This document shows, in pieces, positions 28,407 through 35,424 of a stretch of DNA of 64,000 nucleotides (position 1 is the stretch's first letter; each line of letters begins with the position of its first letter). Source of the DNA: Ruegeria sp. R14_0. GTDB taxonomy: Bacteria > Pseudomonadota > Alphaproteobacteria > Rhodobacterales > Rhodobacteraceae. The translations under genes were made by a program, and so were the position numbers. The stretch spans positions 124,001 to 188,000 of the forward strand of contig NZ_JAGHRC010000004.1 of assembly GCF_017743975.1 (NCBI RefSeq), written 5' to 3'. The notes beneath the pieces are model-generated. The model was not told the DNA's origin. It saw only the letters and a program-made list of their open reading frames with translations, and made no database searches.

Positions 28407-30704
28407 ATGGGCACCATCAACAAAGTCGCCGTCGTCGGCTCGGGTGTGATGGGGGCGGGCATTGCCGCCCATTTCGCCAACGCAGGTGCCGAGGTCGTCC
28501 TGCTGGACATCGTGCCCAAGGACGCCGAAGACCGTTCGATGCTGGCCAAGGGTGCCATCGCGCGCATGACCAAAGGCCGCGCGCCGCAACTGGCCGATCC
28601 GGCCTTTGCGTCTCGGTTGACGGCGGGCAATCTTGAGGATGATCTGGATCAGCTGCGCAATTGCGACTGGGTGGTCGAGGTCGTTCTGGAAGACCTTGCG
28701 ATCAAGCATGCGCTTTATGCCAAGATCGCGCCCTACCTACGCGACGACGCGCTGCTCAGCTCGAACACCTCGACCATTCCGCTGGCCGATCTGGTTGGCC
28801 CGCTGGATGAGAACCTGCGCAAACGTTTCGTGATTGTGCATTTCTTCAACCCCCCGCGCTACATGCGCCTGATCGAGCTGGTCACCGGGCCGGATACCGA
28901 TCTGGAGGCAGCCGAACGCGCCCGTGCCTTCAGCGACGAGCGTTTGGGCAAGACGGTTGTGCCATGTAACGACCGCCCCGGCTTCATCGCCAACCGTCTG
29001 GGCGGTCTGTGGATGAACGCCGCCGCGCGCGAGGCTGTGGCGCGTGGCATCACGGTTGAAGAAGCTGACACAGTGCTGGCCCGCCCCTTTGGCGTGCCCG
29101 GTACAGGTGTCTTTGCGCTGATGGACCTGATCGGGATCGACCTGATGGGAAAATCGCGCCTGTCGATGCGCAACCTGCTCGAGGCCGACGACCCGCAGCA
29201 GATCCATACCGACGGGCTGGAGCTGTTCGACAATATGGCCGCCAAGGGACTTACCGGTCGCAAGGCGGGCGCCGGCTTCTACAAGCGCAGCAAGGATGAG
29301 AACGGCAAGACCGTGGCGCAGGTGGTGGACCTGTCCTCGCTTGAGTACCGCACACAAGTCAAAGGGCCGGACCTGGCCAAGACGTTCGGCGTCGAATTCA
29401 TCGATCTGGCGGGCGACCGTTTGGCCGACTATGCCTGGTCCGTGATGGGGCCGACCCTTTCCTACGCGGCCTATTGCGTGCCTGAGATTACCGCCAACCC
29501 GGCGGATATCGATGCAGCGATGGAGCTGGGATACAACTGGCGCATGGGTCCGTTCAAAATGATCGACAAGTTCGGCGCGGACAAGATCGTGGCCCGTTTG
29601 AAGGCCGAAGGTCAGGATGTTCCGCCACTGCTGGCTCTGGCTGCAGAACGCGGTGGGATCTATTCCGGCAATGGACTGGATCGTAAGGTTCTGCTGCCCT
29701 CGGGTGAACAGGCCGACGTGCCGCGCGGACCGGGTGTGATCTTTGCATCCGATCTGACAGATGCGCCTGTGTTCGAAACCGACGCAGTTGTTTTGCGCGA
29801 TATGGGCGATGGTGTCGCTCTGCTGACAATTACGGTGCCGAATGCGGCTTTGGACGATCAGGTGATGACCAGTGTCAGCGAGGCGCTGGACGTTGTTGGC
29901 CGGGATTTTAAAGCGATGGTCATCGGCTCGGACGGAAACCACTTTTCGGTCGGTGCGAACCTGAAAAAGGCGCTGGACCGCGCCGATGCCGGTGAGCTGG
30001 ATCTGGTCGAAGGGCAATTGGCCATCGGTCAGGCCACGATGCGCAAAATCAAATACGCGCCGTTCCCGGTTGTTTCGGCAGCGTGCGGTTTGGCCCTTGG
30101 TGGTGGCTGTGAAATCCTGATGCATTCGGATCGGGTTATGGTCGCGTTGGAAAGCAACATTGGTTTGGTCGAGGCCAATGTCGGCCTGCTGCCCGCTTGG
30201 GGTGGAACGACTGCTTTGCTGCTACGCAAGACGGCCGAGCTGGGCGATGCTGTCAAAGGAGCCGAGGCCGCGTTTGACGTGATTTCGGTGGCGCTGATGA
30301 CCGGCTCTGCGCCGATGGCGCGGCATGCGGGCTATCTGCGCCCGACCGATGGCGTTGTCATGAACCGCGACCGCTTGTTGGCCGAGGCCAAGGCGGCGGC
30401 GCTGGCTTTGGCGGACGGTTATCAGGCACCGAAAAAGGCCGAGATCACGCTGGATGCCGCAGCCATCAAGGCTGCGCTGGAACCCAAGCTGGCCGCGTTG
30501 GCGGAGGCCATGCCCGACGCGCCCTACACGGTCGAGATCGCCCGTGAAACGGCGCAAGTCCTGGCCGGTGGCGACGGGGGCGTAATGGACGAAGTTGCGC
30601 TGCACAAGCTGGAAGCCGAAGGCATGATGCGTCTGATCCGTCAGGACAAGACGATCGAGCGGATGCGCCACACCATAAAAACTGGCAAGCCGCTGAAAAA
30701 CTGA
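28407..30704 (+). CDS. Bifunctional 3-hydroxyacyl-CoA dehydrogenase / enoyl-CoA hydratase (HAD-first order)
   Basis: A 765-residue protein with the domains in the reverse order to E. coli FadB: first the NAD-binding domain (VAVVGSGVMGAGIAAHFANAG at residues 6-26), then two 3HCDH C-terminal repeats, and a crotonase domain at roughly 455-640 (GSDGNHFSVGANL, ACGLALGGGCEILMHSD, GLVEANVGLLPAWGG). This arrangement is that of FadN-like proteins. It hydrates enoyl-CoA and oxidises the 3-hydroxyacyl-CoA. It abuts the thiolase stop with no spacer, and the acyl-CoA dehydrogenase follows after 11 bases. Confidence 0.94.
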   Translation: MGTINKVAVVGSGVMGAGIAAHFANAGAEVVLLDIVPKDAEDRSMLAKGAIARMTKGRAPQLADPAFASRLTAGNLEDDLDQLRNCDWVVEVVLEDLAIKHALYAKIAPYLRDDALLSSNTSTIPLADLVGPLDENLRKRFVIVHFFNPPRYMRLIELVTGPDTDLEAAERARAFSDERLGKTVVPCNDRPGFIANRLGGLWMNAAAREAVARGITVEEADTVLARPFGVPGTGVFALMDLIGIDLMGKSRLSMRNLLEADDPQQIHTDGLELFDNMAAKGLTGRKAGAGFYKRSKDENGKTVAQVVDLSSLEYRTQVKGPDLAKTFGVEFIDLAGDRLADYAWSVMGPTLSYAAYCVPEITANPADIDAAMELGYNWRMGPFKMIDKFGADKIVARLKAEGQDVPPLLALAAERGGIYSGNGLDRKVLLPSGEQADVPRGPGVIFASDLTDAPVFETDAVVLRDMGDGVALLTITVPNAALDDQVMTSVSEALDVVGRDFKAMVIGSDGNHFSVGANLKKALDRADAGELDLVEGQLAIGQATMRKIKYAPFPVVSAACGLALGGGCEILMHSDRVMVALESNIGLVEANVGLLPAWGGTTALLLRKTAELGDAVKGAEAAFDVISVALMTGSAPMARHAGYLRPTDGVVMNRDRLLAEAKAAALALADGYQAPKKAEITLDAAAIKAALEPKLAALAEAMPDAPYTVEIARETAQVLAGGDGGVMDEVALHKLEAEGMMRLIRQDKTIERMRHTIKTGKPLKN

Positions 30705-30715
30705 GGGAAATTGAC

Positions 30716-32485
30716 ATGGACTATCAACTCCCCCAGCGGGATATAACGTTTTTGCTGGATGAGGTCCTGGACCTCGACAAAACGTTGGCACTGCCGGGGT
30801 ATGAGCATTGCGACAAGGATACATTTTTTGCGGTCGTTGACGCGATCAACGGTTTTGTGCGCGACAACCTTGCCACTTGTAACGAGGCGGGCGACAGCCC
30901 AGGCGCGCGGCTTGAGGGCGGTCAGGTCTATGCTGCCCCCGGCTTTGGCGAGGCCTACAAGGTGTTCTGTGAAGACGGTTGGAACGCGCTGGCTCTGGAA
31001 GAGGAATTTGGCGGCCAGCAATTGCCTTTTGTACTGCATGCGGCAATGCGCGAGGGTATGGCGGGTACCAATCTGGCCTTCGCTCTGATCCACGAGCTTA
31101 ATTTCGGCGTCGTCGAGGCGCTTATGGCCTATGGCTCGGACGCACAGAAGGCGGTTTACTGCCCGCAACTGACTTCCGGGAACTGGGCCGGGACCATGAA
31201 CCTGACCGAGCCGCATTGCGGCACCGATCTGGGTCTGATCCGCACCAAGGCCGTCCGCAATGATGACGGATCGTATGCCATCACCGGCAACAAGATCTTC
31301 ATCACCTGGGGCGATCACGACATGTCGGAAAACGTCGCCCACCTGATCCTGGCTCGGGTCGAGGGTGCCCAGCCCGGCCCGCGTGGTCTGTCGCTGTTTC
31401 TGGCGCCGAAATACTTGCTGGACGCGGACAATAACACAACCGATCAGCGCAACACGATCACCATCGCCGGGATCGAGAACAAGATGGGTATCCACGGCTC
31501 ACCCACCTGCGCCATCTCGTTCGAAGACACCAAAGCCTGGATCGTCGGTGAAGAGGGCAAAGGCCTGGCCGCGATGTTCGTCATGATGAACGCCGCGCGT
31601 CTGTCGGTTGGTCTGCAAGGGTTGGGCGTGGCCGAAGCGGCAGTTCAGACCGCGACGACCTACGCCCATGAACGCCTGCAAGGTCGCGGGGACGGAGAGC
31701 CGATGAATCCGAACGGACCGGCGGACCCTTTGATTGCCCATGCCGACGTGCGTCGTCGGCTGCTCACAGCGCAAGGTGAAATGGATGCCGCCCGCGCGCT
31801 GGCCTATTTTGGCGCTGGCTTGCTGGACGAGGCGCACCGCGCCGATACCGCTGATCAGCGTAAAGAGGCCGACGCGCGCGTATCGCTGCTGACGCCGGTT
31901 ATCAAATCCTATCTGTCCGACATGGGATCGCGCATGGCGAACGAGGCTGTGCAGATGCATGGCGGCCATGGTTTCGTCAAGGATTATGGCGTTGAACAAC
32001 TGGTGCGTGACGTTCGGATCACCGAGATTTACGAAGGCACAAACGCCGTTCAGGCCCGCGATCTGGTGATGCGCAAAGTGCGCGGCGACAACGGGGCGGT
32101 CATCAAAGGGTTTATCGCCGATATGCTGGACGAAGCGGGACGGCTGGACGCGGACCTTTCTGACATCGAGCAGAACCTGCGCGACGCTGCAACCCGTCTT
32201 GGACGCTCGACCGACTGGGTTTTAGGAACGCCTCAGGGCGATGTTCTGTCCGGCGCATGCGACTATCTGGAGATCGTGGCGCTGAGCCTTTCGGCCTGGA
32301 TGTCCGCCCGGATTGCGCGGGTTGCCAAAGCGGCCGCCGGTGCGCAATCGGCTGACTACTACTCGGATCGCGTGGATGCTGCGCGGGCCTTTATGGCACG
32401 GGCCTTGCCGCGCGCCATAAGTCACGAACTGATCATGCAGGCCGGTGAACCCGGTGTTGTATCTCGGGCTGATCGCTGTCTGTAA
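30716..32485 (+). CDS. Acyl-CoA dehydrogenase, large (about 590 residue) DmdC/FadE-like type
   Basis: A 589-residue flavoprotein. The N-terminal helical domain, the FAD/substrate segments MNLTEPHCGTDLGLIRTKA and GNKIFITWGDHD, and the C-terminal core MHGGHGFVKDYGVEQLVRDVRITEIYEGTNAVQ, which includes the catalytic-Glu motif IYEGTN, are all visible. About 110 residues beyond the core form the extra C-terminal domain of the DmdC/long ACAD subgroup. It performs the first, FAD-dependent step of beta-oxidation and closes the operon: a perfect hairpin overlaps its stop and a strong terminator follows. Confidence 0.93.
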   Translation: MDYQLPQRDITFLLDEVLDLDKTLALPGYEHCDKDTFFAVVDAINGFVRDNLATCNEAGDSPGARLEGGQVYAAPGFGEAYKVFCEDGWNALALEEEFGGQQLPFVLHAAMREGMAGTNLAFALIHELNFGVVEALMAYGSDAQKAVYCPQLTSGNWAGTMNLTEPHCGTDLGLIRTKAVRNDDGSYAITGNKIFITWGDHDMSENVAHLILARVEGAQPGPRGLSLFLAPKYLLDADNNTTDQRNTITIAGIENKMGIHGSPTCAISFEDTKAWIVGEEGKGLAAMFVMMNAARLSVGLQGLGVAEAAVQTATTYAHERLQGRGDGEPMNPNGPADPLIAHADVRRRLLTAQGEMDAARALAYFGAGLLDEAHRADTADQRKEADARVSLLTPVIKSYLSDMGSRMANEAVQMHGGHGFVKDYGVEQLVRDVRITEIYEGTNAVQARDLVMRKVRGDNGAVIKGFIADMLDEAGRLDADLSDIEQNLRDAATRLGRSTDWVLGTPQGDVLSGACDYLEIVALSLSAWMSARIARVAKAAAGAQSADYYSDRVDAARAFMARALPRAISHELIMQAGEPGVVSRADRCL

Positions 32486-32511
32486 CCTCTCCTCCTTCTA
32501 CACAGACAGCG
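32474..32511 (+). other. Perfect dyad overlapping the stop codon of the last operon gene
   Basis: CGCTGTCTGT / ACAGACAGCG, a ten-base-pair perfect stem with an 18-base loop; the first arm covers the end of the acyl-CoA dehydrogenase gene and its TAA. It sits just before the terminator and may protect the transcript end. Confidence 0.55.
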
Positions 32512-32517
32512 GCACAG

Positions 32518-32557
32518 AAGGGCGTCCCGGAAACTGGGCGCCCTTTTTGCATTTTTT
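32518..32557 (+). terminator. Rho-independent terminator of the monooxygenase/beta-oxidation operon
   Basis: AAGGGCGTCC-cggaaact-GGGCGCCCTT, a ten-base-pair stem with one G-T pair, followed by TTTTTGCATTTTTT. Textbook form. Confidence 0.88.
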
Positions 32558-32596
32558 GATACAAATCAAATTTCGGAGCCAAGCCAGTTGCTAATA

Positions 32597-32616
32597 TGAG
32601 TGAACGATAGCTCAAT
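32597..32616 (+). promoter_or_regulatory. Decayed TetR-type operator upstream of the pseudogene
   Basis: TGAGTGAACGATAGCTCAAT keeps the half-site AGTGAACG of the dyad at 21836 while the other half is degenerate. Its distance to ATG 32629 (12 bases) is similar to that at the intact monooxygenase gene. Confidence 0.45.
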
Positions 32617-32628
32617 TAAAGCAAGCAG

Positions 32629-32984
32629 ATGAAGACTCATATCCTTGTGCAGCCCATCACCACGGCCACACCGATCTGACCGTCGGCAACACTCTGGTGC
32701 TGGGTGGGCATCTGACGATTGGCTCGACCGAAGCGCAGTCCGACCAGCACTATCGCGATTTCGAAGAGCTATTCAATTTCGCCTACAACGCGCCGCCCTA
32801 TCACGTGCCCATGGGTCGTGTCTGGAAGGGCACCGTGAAACAGGTGATCGACCAGGTGGGTGCCCTGAAAGAGAAAAACAACACCGAGGAATTCGTGGTT
32901 TGGCACCATGTCGGGTACTTCACCCAGGAAGAAGAGCTTGAGATGTTGGATAACTACGCCAAGGTCATCAAGGCGTTTTCGTGA
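32629..32984 (+). pseudogene. Relic of an LLM-class monooxygenase gene with a large internal deletion
   Basis: The first bases from ATG 32629 encode MKTHILVQP, like the start MKFKILAIP of the intact monooxygenase at 21875. From about 32643, in another frame, the sequence encodes a good match to the C-terminal third of that protein: CAAHHHGHTDLTVGNTLVLG, then YNAPPYHVPMGRVWKG and EEFVVWHHVGYF, ending at 32984. So about two thirds of the gene is missing and the join is out of frame. The C-terminal piece could still be read from GTG 32697 (95 residues), but no ribosome site supports it. It lies just after the terminator of the operon headed by the intact copy and ends in its own terminator, so a second monooxygenase gene once stood here. 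Confidence 0.82.
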
Positions 32985-32998
32985 CCAAGTGCAGAGAC

Positions 32999-33025
32999 AG
33001 GGGCCTTGGCCCCTTTCTCTTTTTT
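32999..33025 (+). terminator. Terminator after the monooxygenase relic
   Basis: AGGGGCC-tt-GGCCCCT followed by TTCTCTTTTTT; flanking AGAGA/TCTCT can lengthen the stem. Its T-run touches the stop codon of the convergent radical SAM gene. Confidence 0.8.
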
Positions 33026-34959
33026 CAGCAAAACGCGTCGCTGCGCTGAACCGAGAACGCCAGTTCCGGGTGCGATCGGATCACACTCCATTCCGGCGCA
33101 CGGGTAAATCCGGGAGTTCTGAGAACAAGGGACAGCACGGCATCCTCTTCGGAATACAGAAGGTTGAGGTGCAACAGGCGTTGAATTGCATCGCGAACGG
33201 CGTCCCGCCCAAAGGCGGGTTTCAACCGGTCCTCCAGTTGGGTGCGGCCTGCAATTGTTGGAGTTTGTTCGAGAACCGCGATTTCAACCGCCGAAAGCTC
33301 GTGCTTTAAGGGCTGATCCGGGTCGCGCGTATCCACCACGACGCCGCCGTCCAGATACAATTCAGCAGCGTTTACATCGTTTTGCCAGATCGCCAAAGCA
33401 TCTAGGGTAGGTGCGGCGCGATCATGGGCCGCCGATTGATCCCCATCCACAATATCAAAGTGATAGGCGTATTGCGCGAGATCCTCGTTTGCCACGTCGA
33501 AGATATAGCCATAGGGTTTTGCCGGACGAACCTGAATACCATAGGCCTCGGGATAGTCGAAATAGGGGCTGAACCGATCCGCCCGCACCGGCCCGATCGA
33601 CCCTGGGGCTTGCAGATGGTGCAACTGCGGTATCAGCTTCGCCATGTGATGAAAACCTTCAGGGTCTTCGCCGGGGAAACCATAGAGAAAACACCACTCG
33701 ACGAACACACCCGCCTCAGCGCAAAGCTTCAGGGTTTGAATGTTCTGGATGCCGGAAACGCCCTTTCGCATGTGGGCGAGCGTTTTGGTGTCGAACGTTT
33801 CGATTCCGGGTTGAACCTTGCGAACGCCCCCATTGGCCAATGACGCGATCACTGTCGGTGACAGGTTGGATTTAACCTCGTAATGCATCAGAAACGGGCG
33901 TTCGTCCTGCGCAAGTTTGGGGATCAACGTTCTAAGGTATCGGTGGTCCAGGATGTTGTCGACGACGACCAGATCAGGGCCATAAAGGTCCGCCAATTCG
34001 CTGAATTCGGCAAAAGCTCGCTCGGGCGACTTGCTGCGATATGTCATCGACTGGCCATTCAGGCCACAGAAAGTGCAGTGATGCTTTGCCCCCCACCAAC
34101 ACCCGCGCGAGGTCTCGATCGTTGCCGATGGCGGGAACAAATCCAGCAAACCGGGAGTGTTATGAAAGCGATCAAAAAACGAGGAAAAGTCCGGCACCGG
34201 CAACGCATCCAGATCAGTAACCAACGGCGCTTTTGCATCCTCGAGTGATCGGGTTTTGTGCGTTTGGGTCAGAATGCCCGGTGTTTCGGGCAGATCATGG
34301 CGAGATTGCAATTTGCTCAGAAACTCGGGGAACGCGTCGTCCCCTTCGCCGATACAAACGGCGTCCAGTTCGGGATGCGCTTTCAGCAGGGTTTGCCCCA
34401 GCGGCCCTTCGCAATTTGCGCCGCCCATCACGATCACCACATCGTCCGACCTTTGCCGTAGGGCCTTGGCGATCGCCAATGACGACATAACCTGCTGGAA
34501 AGAAGAGGTAATGCCAACCACAGTGGGATTGTCCCGCAGGACGTCCTCGGCGCATTGGTCGACAAAGTCTTTGGTCGCTTTGCGGGCGGAAATGGCATCC
34601 TGCATTACGGTCAGCCATTCCACGCCAGACACGTGGTCCGCCAAAACCGTCGTCAGGTATTCAAAAGCAACGGCCTCATTGCGTGGGTAGATCAGGTCGC
34701 TGAACACCCACTCGCCCAGAAGGGCCTGATAGAACCTGCCATCGGACAGCAGCGAATACCTGTCCAGCCCGATTGCTTCGGCAAAGTCAAAGCTAAAAAA
34801 CTTTTCGGTGGTCGACGCGCCCGCCCTTCGGGCCAGTTGCGCCAACAAGGCCAGCCCCAGCCCCGGATGTTGAAGCGATGAAAACGGCATGGAAACCAAG
34901 CACAGGCGGTGATGGTCTGCGCTTGGGTTCTTAGGCTGGCTTAACGCCGCTTCGCTCAT
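33025..34959 (-). CDS. Radical SAM RiPP maturation enzyme, B12-binding type (RiPP maturation rSAM protein 1-like)
   Basis: A 644-residue protein. Residues about 18-215 form a B12-binding-like Rossmann domain (VVGITSSFQQVMSSLAIAKAL, VVIVMGGANCEG, VCIGEGDDAFPEFL) without the DxHxxG motif of lower-axial histidine binders. The radical SAM core starts at about 275, and the cluster cysteines are Cys287, Cys295 and Cys298 in SRGCWWGAKHHCTFCGLNG. That C-x7-C-x2-C spacing with WWG and FCGLNG is the hallmark of the RiPP-maturation radical SAM group associated with NHLP/Os1348 leader peptides. The C-terminal 130 residues are a separate helical domain that may bind the leader. It lies six bases after the putative precursor gene. 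Likely chemistry is C-methylation or another radical modification of the precursor core; this is inference from the family. Confidence 0.88.
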   Translation of the reverse strand: MSEAALSQPKNPSADHHRLCLVSMPFSSLQHPGLGLALLAQLARRAGASTTEKFFSFDFAEAIGLDRYSLLSDGRFYQALLGEWVFSDLIYPRNEAVAFEYLTTVLADHVSGVEWLTVMQDAISARKATKDFVDQCAEDVLRDNPTVVGITSSFQQVMSSLAIAKALRQRSDDVVIVMGGANCEGPLGQTLLKAHPELDAVCIGEGDDAFPEFLSKLQSRHDLPETPGILTQTHKTRSLEDAKAPLVTDLDALPVPDFSSFFDRFHNTPGLLDLFPPSATIETSRGCWWGAKHHCTFCGLNGQSMTYRSKSPERAFAEFSELADLYGPDLVVVDNILDHRYLRTLIPKLAQDERPFLMHYEVKSNLSPTVIASLANGGVRKVQPGIETFDTKTLAHMRKGVSGIQNIQTLKLCAEAGVFVEWCFLYGFPGEDPEGFHHMAKLIPQLHHLQAPGSIGPVRADRFSPYFDYPEAYGIQVRPAKPYGYIFDVANEDLAQYAYHFDIVDGDQSAAHDRAAPTLDALAIWQNDVNAAELYLDGGVVVDTRDPDQPLKHELSAVEIAVLEQTPTIAGRTQLEDRLKPAFGRDAVRDAIQRLLHLNLLYSEEDAVLSLVLRTPGFTRAPEWSVIRSHPELAFSVQRSDAFC

Positions 34960-34965
34960 TTCGCG

Positions 34966-35247
34966 TCAGGCGCAGCGAGGCCGGATTACGCCGTCCGAAG
35001 ATTCTTCGTATGCTTTTCTGATATCATCCATCGCGGCCTGTATGTCGGAACCACCTTCAAGGACCTTGCCGATGGAACTCAATAGCTCGCGGGCGTTATC
35101 GTCGTCTTCGACAGAGACGCCCAGACGTTTAACAACTTCCTCGGGATCTTGGACAAAGGCTTGCCGGAAAGACTCATCCAGAACACCTCGCCCGATGATT
35201 GTCTGGACATCCTCAAGCGTCAGGCCGTGTTTATGCTTTTTGCTCAC
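34966..35247 (-). CDS. Putative RiPP precursor peptide with NHLP/Os1348-like leader
   Basis: A 93-residue peptide (95 if ATG 35253 is used). I prefer GTG 35247: AAAGAGG lies seven bases upstream of it but abuts the ATG. Numbered from that ATG, residues 10-62 (LTLEDVQTIIGRGVLDESFR, then DPEEVVKRLG) resemble the leader of Os1348/NHLP-clan precursors: the helix, the IIGRG...FR...DPE pattern and an acidic second half. EGG at 66-68 could be a double-glycine cleavage site, leaving 27 residues that end in SSDGVIRPRCA with the only cysteine of the peptide next to last. It is the first gene of a two-gene unit with the radical SAM enzyme. No protease or exporter gene is adjacent. It could instead be a small unmodified regulator. 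Confidence 0.75.
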   Translation of the reverse strand: MSKKHKHGLTLEDVQTIIGRGVLDESFRQAFVQDPEEVVKRLGVSVEDDDNARELLSSIGKVLEGGSDIQAAMDDIRKAYEESSDGVIRPRCA

Positions 35248-35424
35248 GATCATACCTCTTTAAAAATGTATCTTTAGGCGTAATTCATTTATGATGGCGT
35301 TTCAACGAATTTGACACGCTAAGTTTACTGGAAATTGGTTCGTCCCAACCTGCAACATGCTTTTACGGACTGGCAAAAATTACATTCAAACGGCATACTC
35401 ATTTCGAAACGGGAACGCGAAAGT

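Noticed and set aside
28737..30125. 462-codon open frame opposite the HAD/ECH gene
   Set aside because: Antisense shadow of a clear, well-conserved gene; low-complexity His/Gln/Arg-rich product and no ribosome site.
32697..32984. Intact 95-residue gene
   Set aside because: It starts inside a region homologous to the middle of the C-terminal third of the monooxygenase, has no ribosome site and lacks the flavin-binding part; a relic is the better call.
35311..35324. TTGACACGCTAAGT upstream of the cyclase-domain gene, similar to the MarR-type site at 61425
   Set aside because: The likeness is mostly the TTGACA -35 itself, the second arm is imperfect, and the gene has no evident link to the heteroaromatic regulon.
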